Source of the DNA: Armigeres subalbatus
Lineage: Eukaryota; Arthropoda; Insecta; Diptera; Culicidae
Direction: 5' to 3'
Assembly (NCBI RefSeq): GCF_024139115.2
Contig: NC_085139.1
Span: 1,302,001-1,366,000, forward strand
DNA: 64,000 bases
Part shown: in pieces, positions 23,471 to 33,429 of the stretch
Layout of the letters: every line of letters starts with the position of its first letter
Position numbering within the stretch: position 1 is the first letter of the stretch
Translations under genes and position numbers: made by a program
The notes under the pieces: generated by a model
Seen by the model: the letters and a program-made list of their open reading frames with translations, nothing else
Database searches by the model: none
Told to the model about the DNA's origin: nothing

Positions 23471-24836
23471 CTATACCATTTCGTCGAAAGACATTTCGTC
23501 GAATGACATTTAGTCGAATGACATTTGGTCGAAAGGACATTACGTCGAATGGACGTTTGATCGAAAATGATTTTTTAACCCACTAGAGACGTAGGACATT
23601 TGATCGAATGACGTTTGGTCGAAAGGACACTACGTCGAATTGACATTTAGTCGAAATCAGTTTTCTGAAAGAATCTTCGTACATTTGGTTATATGACGTT
23701 TGGTTGAAAGTGGATTTTCGAATTGATAATCTTGGTACATTTAGTCTAATGACGTTCCGTCGAATGGATATTTGAAAAAAAAAAGAACTTAAGCCAATAA
23801 CAATTAAAAAAATAAATGATTTATTGAGGTATTCCTAAAAGTCATATAATTATTGTTCCAAGATTGTCCAAAGAATGATGGGCTGATAAAAGAATAAATA
23901 ATACGAAAACGGTGAATATTGCGAGAATATTCTCGACTGGATATTGACTTCCATGAACCCTCTAACCGACTACATTGAATCTATACCACCTGGTCAAAAG
24001 AAAGGTAGTCGAATGATGTTTCGTCATTACACATGACGCCGAATAGACATTACTACCGTTACACGCATAACTGTCCCATGTACATCGGAAATTCCAGCAA
24101 ATATGGAACGAATATGCGTGTGATGACAGATTAGGTCATATGATCATTTGGTCGAAATTAAGTTTTCGGCCAATAACTAACGAATTATGGTTGAAAGACC
24201 ATTTTATACTGAACTAATTATTGTATACATATTGAGTGGAAGAAAGAGTATCAATGAAAAGAATAAAAAACCAACGAAATGTTCCAAAGCCGACTGCGAT
24301 GAAGTATTAGCAAAATAACATTGATATCATTGGTTTTAGACCATGTGCCGAAAATAGAATAGAGGGTATACTGCCGCAAACCGCAAGTCGAGCACATCTG
24401 TACATGGAGCCCCATATACAGATGTGCTCGACTTGCGGTTAGCGGCAGTATATATTTTGCTACTTCTGAAGGTTTTCAATTTTTCAATAATCCACCAGGT
24501 CTCCAGAAGTTTCTGTTAGGTCAGATGAAAAATCCTCATTGGCTTCCTTATTCGCTTCTTCAGCTGCTGATTGAAATTCCTCATGTCCACTGAATTCCTC
24601 CAACCAGCTTATTCATGTATCTTTTGGATTATTTAACCAGAAATGTCTAAATCTCCTTTCGACTAAATGTCCATTCGACCAAATATCCATTCGACTAAAT
24701 GTTCATTCGACTAAATGTCCATTCGACCAAACGTCCATTCGACTAAATGTTCCTTTGACCAAATGTCCTTTCGACCAAATGTCATTCAACTAAACGTCAT
24801 TCGACGAAATGTCATTCGACGAACTGTCCCAAAGCC
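23471..24836. mobile_element. 1.37-kb foldback with TTCGACNAAATG-repeat arms
   Basis: The two ends consist of many short degenerate repeats (left: TTCGTCGAATGACATT; right, inverted: CATTCGACTAAATGTCC). GAATTCCATGAAT is present on both sides (23458-23470 and 24837-24849) and looks like a target duplication of up to 13 bp. The host is the right arm of the TTAA foldback. The centre is AT-rich and contains an 82-bp hairpin element. No coding frame. Confidence 0.75.
24369..24451. repeat. 82-bp hairpin element, copy 2
   Basis: Nearly identical to 8993-9076: ACTGCCGCAAACCGCAAGTC pairs with GACTTGCGGTTAGCGGCAGT across a loop (CATGGAGCCCCATA). TA lies on both sides. Confidence 0.8.
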
Positions 24837-26210
24837 GAATTCCATGAATTGACAATTTTTACGGACGTTCCGGATCTTCTGGAGCACCTCCGGTGGCCAC
24901 CCAGGTCCACCAAAATAGGTCCCCACAATCATTTGTTACTCAAAGTACTATGAGGAAAAGCTTTGGAAAAAAGCGCACCCTTTTATGGTAAGTTTCATAC
25001 ATTGGCAATTTTTACGAACGTTCCGGATCTTCTGGAGCACCTCCGGTGGCCACCCAGGTCCACCAAAATAGGTCCTCATAATCATTTGTTACTCAAAGTA
25101 CTATGAGGAAAAGATTTGGAAAAAACCGCACTTTTTTATAATAAGTTTCACGAATTGGCCATTTCTACGGACGTTCCGGATCTACTGGAGGACTTCCCTT
25201 GGCCACCCAGGTCCACCAAATTTGGTCACCACAATCATTTGTTACTCAAAGTACGATAATGAAAAGCTTTGGAAAAAAGCGCACTTCTAGGATGAGTTCC
25301 ATAGATTGAAAATTTTTACGGACGTTCCGGATCTTCTGGAGCACCTCCGCTGGTCGCCCCGGTCCACCAAAATGGGTCACCACAATAATTTGTTACTCAA
25401 AGTACTATGAGGAAAAGCTTTGGAAAAAAAACTTCTAGGATGAGTTCTATGAATTGACCTTTTTTACGGATGTTCCGGATCTTCTAAAGGAACTCCGGTG
25501 GCCACTCAGGTCTATCACAATGGGTCATCACAATCATTTGTTACTCAGCGTTCGATAATTAAAAGCTTTGGAAAAAAAACCGCGCTCTTCTAGGATGAGT
25601 TCAATGAATTGACCTTCTACGGATGTTCCGGATCTCCCGGAGGGACACCGGACCGTGAAATAACCAGGAATTGTGTTGATCCATGGAAATGGACAATGGC
25701 TACATTCTAATAGAATTATTGCTACGCAAATTAATGAGCATTTCCAAAATCACCCTTCGAGAGGCAAGAAATCACGCCAAAAATTGGCCTAAGAATCTAT
25801 GTTCCTTCAACATCGATTCCTGGGAACCAGAATGGCCAAAGTGCAAAAATCTGTCCGTAACGACATCCGTGGAATCCATACCTTCAATTTGGTTCCAAAA
25901 GATTGAGAATCGGTTCGAAAATGAACTTTTGGGAGCGAATTCAATTTGGGTCATTTTTGACCCGCTAATGCACAATGTGTCACTTTTTTTGTTGTGGCGT
26001 TCCTAGAGGTCGCTGATAGCTGGTTATCACCCCAAAATTTTCATTTCCAAAAGTTAGGAAAAGTCAGAAAATTTCAACGCCCTATCTCATTTGATTACAA
26101 AGCTACAACGTTTTTAAATCATCTCTGGGCCAAAATAGACCCCAATGCACTAGGAAGGTTAACCGAAAAAAAAAAATATATATATTATAAATACAGGTTC
26201 GCAATGAAAT

Positions 26211-26865
26211 TCGCAAAAGTGCTCAGTGCGTATCCAAATCGCTAAGACATTTTGAGCGCGAGTGGTGCTCGCTTAAGTGCTCAGTGCGTATCCAGATCGC
26301 TAAAACAATTTTGAGCGCGAGTGGTGCTCGCAAAAGTGCTCAGTGCGTATCCAAATCGCTAAGACATTTTGAGCGCGAGTGGTGCTCGCAAAAGTGCTCA
26401 GTGCGTATCCAAATCGCTAAATCAATTTTGAGCGCGAGTGGTGCTCGCTTAAGTGCTCAGTGCGTATCCAGATCGCTAAAACAATTTTGAGCGCGAGTGG
26501 TGCTCGCAAAAGTGCTCAGTGCGTATCCAAATCGCTAAGACATTTTGAGCGCGAGTGGTGCTCGCAAAAGTGCTCAGTGCGTATCCAAATCGCTAAATCA
26601 ATTTTGAGCGCGAGTGGTGCTCGCTTAAGTGCTCAGTGCGTATCCAGATCGCTAAAACAATTTTGAGCGCGAGTGGTGCTCGCAAAAGTGCTCAGTGCGA
26701 TTCCAAATCGCTAATACATTTTGAGCGCAAGTGGTGCTCGCAAAAGTGCTCAGTGCGTATCCAGATCGCTAAAACAATTTTGAGCGCGAGTGGTGCTCGC
26801 AAAAGTGCTCAGTGCGTATTGAATTCGCTCAAATATTTTGAACACGAGAAGTGTTTGAAACAGTG
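26211..26865. repeat. 58/59-bp satellite with 176-bp higher-order repeat
   Basis: Eleven monomers start with GCTCAGTGCGTATCC (positions 26221, 26279, 26338, 26396, 26455, 26514, 26572, 26631, 26690, 26748, 26807). Spacing follows 59-58/59-58/59, and diagnostic variants (CTTAAG against CAAAAG; GACATTTT against CAATTTT) recur every third monomer, giving a 176-bp higher-order unit at 26279, 26455 and 26631. Each monomer contains GCGAGTGGTGCTCGC, which can form a small stem. It abuts the right end of the TTAA foldback. Confidence 0.9.
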
Positions 26866-27106
26866 CTCTACGTGTATAAGTAAATGAGCGCTATGGTGTC
26901 CGCAATAGTACTAACTGTTTTAAAATTTCAGCGACTTCAATTTCAAAATCACCCGTATGAACCACCAACGTAAATTTCAAATGTTGTTTCTTTTCTCATC
27001 CCATACGTGTGTTCATGATCAGAACAAGAAAGTGCTCAACGTAATCGAAATGCAAACCCCGGGAAAATACGTCGGTACTCTTTTGTACCTCAGTTACTGA
27101 CACTAG

Positions 27107-27391
27107 GGGCCCTCCTTAGCCGTGCGGCAAGACGCGCGGCTACAAAGGAAGACTATGCTGAGGGTGGCTGGGCTCGATTCCCGGTGCCGGTCTAGGAAAT
27201 TTTCGGATTGGAAATTGTCTCGACTTCCCTGGGCATAAAAGTATCATCGTGATAGCCTCATGATATACGAATGCAAAAATGGTAACCTGGCTTAGAAACC
27301 TCGCAGTTAACAACTGTGGAAGTGCTTAATGAACACTAACTGTGAGGTGGCTCTGTCCCAGTGTGGGGATGTAATGCCAATAAGAAGAAGA
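27107..27391 (+). mobile_element. Feilai-type tRNA-related SINE, full length
   Basis: A 285-bp element beginning GGGCCCTCCTTAGCCGTGCG, with a tRNA-like head (A box near TAGCCGTGCGG, B box GGCTCGATTCC), the body string TCGACTTCCCTGGGCATAAA, and the tail AATAAGAAGAAGA. It is flanked by a perfect 11-bp duplication ACTGACACTAG (27096-27106 and 27392-27402). From memory this matches the Feilai family of Aedes mosquitoes. Pol III transcription would depend on the internal boxes. Confidence 0.88.
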
Positions 27392-27402
27392 ACTGACACT
27401 AG

Positions 27403-27610
27403 TGATGATGAACGCGAACACAGTGAACTGGCGGAAGACATTTCGTTGAAGAGCAACTCAGCGGATAAGGTCACGGACAACTGTAGCGAGGACAGTTACG
27501 ACCCTTGCGTAGGACACAATGCGACAATCATGACATGTGTTGAGTCAGAAGCGAACACGAACGACAAACGACTGAGGAAATTGGAAAATGCACTAAAGAA
27601 CATGTACTGA
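27403..27610 (+). pseudogene. Unrecognised acidic reading frame interrupted by the SINE
   Basis: The frame (TDTSDDEREHSELAEDISL, then DNCSEDSYDPC and a basic end KRLRKLENAL) runs out of the SINE's target site, so the SINE entered an older sequence. Upstream, the same frame extends only about 15 codons before a stop. Composition resembles a low-complexity acidic linker; I recognise no family. It may belong to an element inserted in the pogo-type transposon. Confidence 0.25.
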
Positions 27611-27674
27611 AACGTCACATTTCGCAGACAATAAAAGAATCACGTTGGAGAACGGAAGATGAACTAGGAAAAGC

Positions 27675-28526
27675 AACAGGAAACGAGATTCGTTGTTCTT
27701 TCAGCCAGGGAAGAAAAATTTTCTTGAGATACACATAAAAAGCATTTCCTGTCATCCATCCGCTTTCTGTTAACCCAACTCCGTAGTCTTCAGGGGCATT
27801 CTTAGCTATTTCTCCTGGAAGCCGACTTTTGTAGGGGAACAAAACTAACGGCGGGACCAACCTCCCAGCTGCATTTCTGGCAAACAGCGCTGTGTAATTT
27901 TCTTTATCACCATTTCCGAATACGGATTGGACATGCTTAACATCCTTTGGAGCCAAATATTTTTTGTTGCGGACAACCAGTTGGAAAGCTGATTCATCCA
28001 AGTTAAAAATTTGGTTCGGAAACTGCAGCAGATGTTCGTAGCCCTCTTCCCTGAGCAGTGTTAATGTGTTCTGGAACCAATTCCGTACTTGCTGTTCCGT
28101 TACTCTTGCCCTGTGTTTACCGAATACGTTGGATTTCCTGCAAGACACTTGAGGGTGTCTTTTAACAAACAACGCCATCCACTTTCTCCCAGGAATCCCA
28201 TTTTTAAACGGAGTTTTGATTTTCCGAAGCCGGATAAATTGTCCCACACTGATTCGGAGCCTTTTGAGTGTGACAGGGAAACCAGATCGAGCCGAATGTC
28301 CAATCCACTCTACCACTTTACGTTCCGTTTCTGTAGAGAGCACCGTTGATTTTCCTGGCTTTGCTCCAGGGGTGTATTTGCCACGGATTTTATCCCGAAG
28401 CGTCTGCTCCGGAACACCGAAAATCCGACCCGCGGACCTCACGGACGATCCACGCCTGACGGCGTCCAGTGCTTTCTCCAAGTCTTCCACGGAATACCTT
28501 TGCTTCTGCGGCTTTTTCTGGCTCAT
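27675..28526 (-). pseudogene. pogo/CENP-B-type transposase, N-terminal half
   Basis: From a likely ATG at 28526 (MSQKKPQKQRYSVEDL) the frame has a Psq-type helix-turn-helix (YSVEDLEKALDAVRRG to EQTLRDKIRG), a CENP-B-like DNA-binding region (ISVGQFIRL to WMALFVKRHP), and the start of the DDE_1 catalytic domain with the first Asp in IFNLDESAFQ. Homology stops near FLPWLKEQRISFPV (about 27675). A further 19 unrelated codons lead to a stop at 27615, showing the insertion breakpoint. The frame upstream of 28526 is open but low in similarity. The N-terminal half is undamaged by stops, suggesting fairly recent disruption. The catalytic remainder lies at 19748-20850. Confidence 0.88.
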
Positions 28527-29271
28527 CCTGTTCAAAATTACAGCTATATCATTCATACTATTTAAAATTTCGATGCACGATAAATGGAGGCAGTTGTTTT
28601 TTCGGATTAATTTTATACGTAAACTGAAAATACGCACCTGATACTTCAATGCACGGAGATTGAGAGGTAAAGCTCACTGAAAAATTCACTTTTTTCACTA
28701 ATTTTTAAAGAGCGCAGTTTACACTTCGTGCTTAAAAACAAAGGTGGAAGCAGATAGTCAAAAGATGTAAACAAACTCTAACGTCAAAACAGCTGTTGAA
28801 ACAGTTATATTCCACAGTAATTACTCGGTGAGTATTCTTTTGAGCTTCTTTGTTGGAGCTGATGTTAAAATATAGCATTTTCCATTTTTTCGTGAAAATA
28901 ATGAGAATCGCTTTGAAACCCCACGGTGAATGGTGCACCCACGGTGAATGGTGACATGAGGGTATGTGAGCAGGAAATCTGACACATTCTGATAAAAGAT
29001 GGTACAATCGGTTTCGACTATAAGCAGCGAATGCTAAACTGAGCCATTGCCTATGTGAACAACATTGCGTCCTCTCTTGTAAATGTCAGAACAAACTCAA
29101 CTCGCAACAAGCGCTTCTCCCAAACTGCAAAAGAATAGGACAATGATTGTTTACCGCGTTTCTAGAGAAGTTCACGCTTTTTGACGATGTTTCGGATATC
29201 AGTTTATTGGCTGTCAATACTTAGACATAAAATTACCCATCTTTTGGAATGAGATCAGTTTTCCTTCACAT

Positions 29272-29466
29272 AGGGGGAATGACGGCTTTGGCAGGTTTTG
29301 TTCTATTATTGGCAGGAGGGGTTTTTATGACTGACTAGGCTCAAATTTGGCCTGAACATTCTTTGCATATCAAAGAATATTGTGGCCAAATTTCATAAAA
29401 TTTGGTCGACAAAAACCCCCCTGCCAATAATAGAACAAAACCTGCCAAAGCCGTCTTTCCCCCTCT
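29272..29466. mobile_element. 195-bp hairpin MITE
   Basis: Arms of about 55 bp are nearly perfect inverses: AGGGGGAATGACGGCTTTGG and the following GCAGGTTTTGTTCTATTATT against the right arm ending CCGTCTTTCCCCCTCTA. TA lies at both borders. A partial relative of the left arm occurs near 63540 (CCGCTTTGGCAGGTTTGTCC). Confidence 0.85.
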
Positions 29467-30393
29467 ATATTTACAAATAATCGCAGTTTGAAAAATTTAC
29501 AACAAATACCTCACCAAATATTCTATGCAGATTGAGACAAAGACATTATCGCTATTCTCTTTTGTTGTTTGATTTTCGTTTTGCGTTTTTCAGCGACAAT
29601 TACACTCCTTGATCATAAGCCTTAATGATAAGCCAATGCTTGAGATATTTGATATCATTAATATAAACATAAAAAAAAAAAATTTAGCGTCTAATCACGC
29701 TCGAGGAATTCATTAGTGCATGTAAGAATATTCTATCACGATTGTTGTTTAGAAAATCGGTGAGTTTTGACGTAGAAATAAGAAGGAAAAATGTCTTTTC
29801 GAGTTTTTAAGCCTTTAAGTGATTCATTGATAATCCTAAAACTTTGCCTAAACGACCATTTATTTCGAAGAATTTTCTGTGAAAATTCCTAAAAAATTGC
29901 ACTGGAAATTCCGACAACTATCCCGCGGAAATTGAAACAATTTCTAGCGGTAAATCCTCCGGCTGGGGGTCATAAGACGCACACCATCCGGTTTAAGGTA
30001 GATCAAAGTCGGACCCCGAGGTGTTGTTTAAATGATCACTCCGCAACAGCCATCGATATGACCACTGCTAGACTATCCTTTTTATTATTCTGAAGTGGGA
30101 GTTTGTTTTCGATCTTTTTAGAAGCAATCACTACCCGATTAAGGACTCAGCCAGGGTTTGGATTTCTCACTCGCTCACGCGACAACAGATTTCTCCACCA
30201 TTTATTTTGTTTGGGTAAATTTCAGTGTGATGAACTCCGGCACAAGCGATGATACAAAAATGTGTTATCCTTTTTACTATGTTTTGCGAATATCATCTGC
30301 TGCACATTGTCTCTCTAAACTGATTGAATCTGACGATGCGCCACAATAAAAAGAAGGATCAATACAGCAGTTTTTTCTCTTTGCTTTCATTCA
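29467..30393. other. Intergenic DNA without recognisable features
   Basis: About 0.9 kb, AT-rich, with no domain-bearing frame or repeat recognised. Confidence 0.4.
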
Positions 30394-30399
30394 GTTCAT

Positions 30400-30476
30400 G
30401 TGGTGGCCTGGTTATAGTGCGCGCTCTAAACTTTCAAGATTATTTTGGGTTCGAATCCTGTCGCGGTTCTAATTTT
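30400..30476 (+). mobile_element. tRNA-like SINE head
   Basis: A perfect Pol III B box GGTTCGAATCC lies about 40 nt after a weak A-box-like TGGCCTGGTTATAG. The T-stem and acceptor pairing of a real tRNA are poor, so this is more likely a SINE or tRNA relic. Confidence 0.4.
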
Positions 30477-30686
30477 TTGTGAATATGATTATAATGATTA
30501 TCAGGATTCCGAATAAGCGACGAGTAAGAGCAGTTGGTAGAGTAAAATTTAATTATCCGGCGATCCGGCGCTCACGAATTCATCACCCGTCGTTTTATCC
30601 GGATTCAAATTTATTTGAGGTCGAAATACGTATCTGTCAAGATACAATTAAGTGGTGGAATTTAATGGGATTGTACAAACTCGTCT

Positions 30687-30724
30687 TATGACAAGTGAAG
30701 ACATTCCACTAAAAAGCTCAAAAT
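30687..30724 (+). repeat. Dispersed repeat fragment (copy also at 52276)
   Basis: TATGACAAGTGAAGACATTC plus CACTAAAAAGCT recurs with one mismatch at 52276-52312. This shared 35-40 bp is probably the end of an unidentified transposon. Confidence 0.5.
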
Positions 30725-30889
30725 AATTTTCTTAATGAAAAATCGCTAAATGGCTTAATTCTAGGTTTTCATTCATATGAATGAGAAGACTTGTCTTAGT
30801 CCATCACGATGGCGTTAAGATGACGCTACAGGTACTTAACTTTGTAATAATGCTAGGACAGTCATTCCTTAAGCCAGTAACCGCCCGGG

Positions 30890-31343
30890 GTGAAACGCCC
30901 TTCATTCGCCGGTCGGTCAAAACAGAAGGTTGACTTTCCGAGCGTTCAGAAGGCTCCCCCTGCTGGTTACCTTAGTAAGGCAAGTGCGTTAGAAATCTAC
31001 AAAGAAACCAAACGTGTCGAACAGTTATCCAAAATGCGAATCAGACACAATTCACCGCCGAATTCTGAGGCAAAGTAAACGCTCTCTGTGTCAAGTGGAG
31101 ATCAACCCCCATCCACCTCAATGTTCAAGATTCAACAATCTTCGACCCGTTGCCTACGCACTGGGGAAATATTTATCATCTTTGGTTCTGGTATCAGGAT
31201 CAGTGGATCAGTGACACTTGACAATGTCCGAGTCGTCCCGGACTTACTGGTATCCCCGATCAAACAGCCTTTTTCAACAGCTGAGTTGCCTTTCACCTTG
31301 TCCAGAAGCACAGGGAAGTCAACCGGCCCAGACTGGGGTGTCG
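30890..31343 (+). pseudogene. Decayed unknown coding fragment, left part
   Basis: Successive plus-strand frames look coding but shift: SALEIYKETKRVEQLSKMRI, then FNNLRPVAYALGKYLSSLVL, then VTLDNVRVVPDLLVSPIKQP. Composition is clearly more protein-like and GC-rich than the surroundings. It is cut off by a 113-bp MITE. I do not recognise the protein; possibilities are a retroelement or an integrated viral relic. A related-looking right part follows the MITE. Confidence 0.3.
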
Positions 31344-31456
31344 TACACCCAACCGGCGATTGTTAGATTTTCTTACAATTCTGTATGAGAATCTATTAAA
31401 GTCTGCATAAGAACTGAGCATTTGCGAAATTTCTAGCTAATTGCCGGTTGGGTGTA
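31344..31456. mobile_element. 113-bp MITE (TACACCCAACCGGC termini), solo copy
   Basis: Perfect 14-bp inverted termini TACACCCAACCGGC / GCCGGTTGGGTGTA. The interior TTAGATTTTCTTACAATTCT resembles 41506-41590, a larger family member split by a Helitron-like element. Confidence 0.85.
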
Positions 31457-31509
31457 ATAGCTCAGTTTAGACTCTTGTAATTGCAGCAACCCTTATGTGA
31501 CTGGATTCG

Positions 31510-31835
31510 GTGGTCTTTGACTCGTTGAAGCTCCTATGCCAAGTGTGCTACCCGGGAAAGTATCCCCTGATTGAAAACCTTCCCCTTTCGCTAAGTCACT
31601 GTTTCTTGACATGGTCATCCTGGCCTGGACAGACCGCCAGCTTAAGGAGAAGCTGAAAGCAGATGAAAGACTGGACCTACTACAGCACGTGTTTCGCCCT
31701 GGGTACAGGACAAGGTTTTATTTTGCTGGCCTAGGGATCGTTCTTCAGAACGTCTTCGAGCAGGGCAAGTACGGGAACGCACCTTTACACACCACAGCGT
31801 ACACGCTTCAAGGCCTAAACCATCTCTCCGACTGT
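31510..31835 (+). pseudogene. Decayed unknown coding fragment, right part
   Basis: One frame reads SVVFDSLKLLCQVCYPGKYP; after a single frameshift near 31590 the next reads AKSLFLDMVILAWTDRQLKE and then TRFYFAGLGIVLQNVFEQGK and GLNHLSDCFKYD. This is convincing globular-protein composition with a charged helix. The frame ends in the first unit of the following 132-bp satellite. The family is not recognised. Together with 30890-31343 it may be one ancestral ORF broken by a MITE and indels. Confidence 0.35.
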
Positions 31836-33242
31836 TTCAAATATGATACGTGCTCTGTATAACTCAAAGAATAGATTGTGTTCAAAGCATAAGTTCTTGG
31901 TTATCAAAAAAAATCCGAAGCAAGGCCTTTAGATCTACACGCGTAACTAAAGATCTATCAGCCTGTTTCAAATATGATACGTGCTCTGTGTGACTCATAG
32001 AATAGATTGTGTTCAAAGCATGAATTCTTGATCATTCAAAAAATTTCCGAAGTAAGGCCTTTAGATCTACACGCGTAACCAAAGATCTATCCGACTGTTT
32101 CAAATATGATACGTGTTCTGTGTGGCTCATAGAATAGATTGTGTTCAAAACATAAGTTCTTGGTCATCCAAAAAAAATCCGAAGCAAGGCCTTTAGATCT
32201 ACACGCGTAACCAAAGATCTATCAGCCTGTTTCAAATATGATACGTGCTCTGTGTGACTCATAGAATAGATTGTGTTCAAAGCATGAATTCTTGATCATT
32301 CAAAAAATTTCCGAAGTAAGGCCTTTAGATCAACACGCGTAACCAAAGATTTATCAGCCTGTTTCAAATATGGTACATGCTCTGTGTGACGTATATAATA
32401 GATTGTGTTCAAAGCCTAAGTTCTTGGTCATCCAAAAAAATCCGGAAGCAAGGCCTTTAGATCTACACGCGTAACCAAAGATCTATCCGACTGTTTCAAA
32501 TATGATACGTGCTCTGTGTGACTCATAGAATAGATTGTGTTCAAAGCCTAAGTTCTTGGTCATCCAAAAAAATCCGGAAGCAAGGCCTTTAGATCTACAC
32601 GCGTAACCAAAGATCTATCCGACTGTTTCAAATATGATACGTGCTCTGTGTGACTCATAGAATAGATTGTGTTCAAAGCATGAATTCTTGATCATTCAAA
32701 AAATTTCCGAAGTAAGGCCTTTAGATCAACACGCGTAACCAAAGATTTATCAGCCTGTTTCAAATATGGTACATGCTCTGTGTGACGTATAAAATAGATT
32801 GTGTTCAAAGCATAATTTCTTGGTCGTCTAAAAAATCTGGAAGCAAGGCCTTTAGATCTACACGCGTAACCATAGCTCTATCCGCCTGTTGCAAATATGA
32901 TACGTGCACTGTATGACTCAAAGAATAGATTGTGTTCAAAGCATAAGTTCTTGGTTATTAAAAAAAATCCGAAGCTAGGCCATTAGATCTACACGCGTAA
33001 CCAAAGATCTATCAGCCTGTTTCAAATATGATACGTGCTCTGTGTGACTCATAGAATAGATTGTGTTCAAAGCATGAATTCTTGATCATTCAAAAAAAAA
33101 TTCCGAAGTAAGGCCTTTAGATCAACACGCGTAACCAAAGATTTATCAGCCTGTTTCAAATATGGTACATGCTCTGTGTGACTTATATAATAGATTGTGT
33201 TCAAAGCCTAAGTTCTTGGTCATCAAAAAAAATCCGGAAGCA
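31831..33242. repeat. 132-bp satellite, about 11 copies
   Basis: Unit starts (TGTTTCAAATATG) occur at 31833, 31964, 32096, 32228, 32360, 32492, 32624, 32756, 32887, 33018 and 33152, a period of 131-134 bp. Each unit has the conserved TTTAGATC(T/A)ACACGCGTAA block and a TAGATTGTGTTCAAAGC block. Variant types (AAGTTCTTGGTCAT against GAATTCTTGATCAT) are interspersed, suggesting unequal exchange. The first unit overlaps the end of the decayed coding fragment. Confidence 0.95.
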
Positions 33243-33429
33243 GTACTTCACAGTAGCCATCGAAGAAGTAAGAACAGTGCATGTTTTAGTATACGTTAGA
33301 CACTCGTTGGATTTTCGTCTTTGTATCATCAGGAAAATGGCGTCGTTCGAAAGAAATGTTTGGTCGCTTGACAAGGCGATTTCCAATAGATTTCCTTCTC
33401 AACTAACATACTACTCCTTTTCAGTGCGC

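Larger units (their letters stand above)
21233..26162. mobile_element. 4.9-kb piggyBac-like foldback element (TTAA-flanked)
   Basis: TTAA at 21233 and 26159 borders termini CCTTCCTAGTGCATT and its inverse AATGCACTAGGAAGG. TTAA duplication is diagnostic of piggyBac-superfamily transposition. Each terminus is followed by a long inverted arm (for example GGGTCAAAAATGACTT near 21280 against AATTTGGGTCATTTTTGACC near 25948). The arms then contain about 120-bp tandem units (GGTGGCCACCGGAG, GATCCGGAACATCCGTAAAA, CAAAGCTTTTCATTATCG) in opposite orientation (21540-22800 and 22980-25680). No transposase is present. A second foldback is inserted in the right arm. It lies within the split pogo-type element. 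Confidence 0.8.
19038..28955 (-). mobile_element. pogo/Tigger-type DNA transposon split by nested insertions
   Basis: The outer ends carry inverted copies of GTCACCATTCACCGTG (left 19038; right, inverted, ending 28955), with further subterminal CACCATT(T/C)ACCGTG copies at about 19250, 19270 and 28925. Between them lie two parts of one minus-strand transposase: the N-terminal half (28526-27675) and the C-terminal half (about 20850-19748). They are separated by about 6.8 kb of later insertions, including the TTAA-flanked foldback, a higher-order satellite and a Feilai SINE. The pieces have consistent order and orientation, so they probably derive from a single insertion. All coding parts are broken; the element cannot mobilise itself. 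Confidence 0.7.

Noticed and set aside
26284..26887. Three similar 68-83 codon frames spaced by 176 bp
   Set aside because: They arise from the satellite's higher-order period, which lets the same frame reopen; there is no start context or domain.
28089..28641. Plus-strand frames opposite the transposase N-terminal half
   Set aside because: Antisense shadows of the conserved transposase frame.
30400..30476. Possible functional tRNA gene
   Set aside because: The B box is perfect, but acceptor and T-stem pairing are poor and the A box is off consensus; more likely a SINE head.
26211..33242. Regular arrays considered as CRISPR-like
   Set aside because: The units are contiguous tandem copies without unique spacers, and the genome is eukaryotic.
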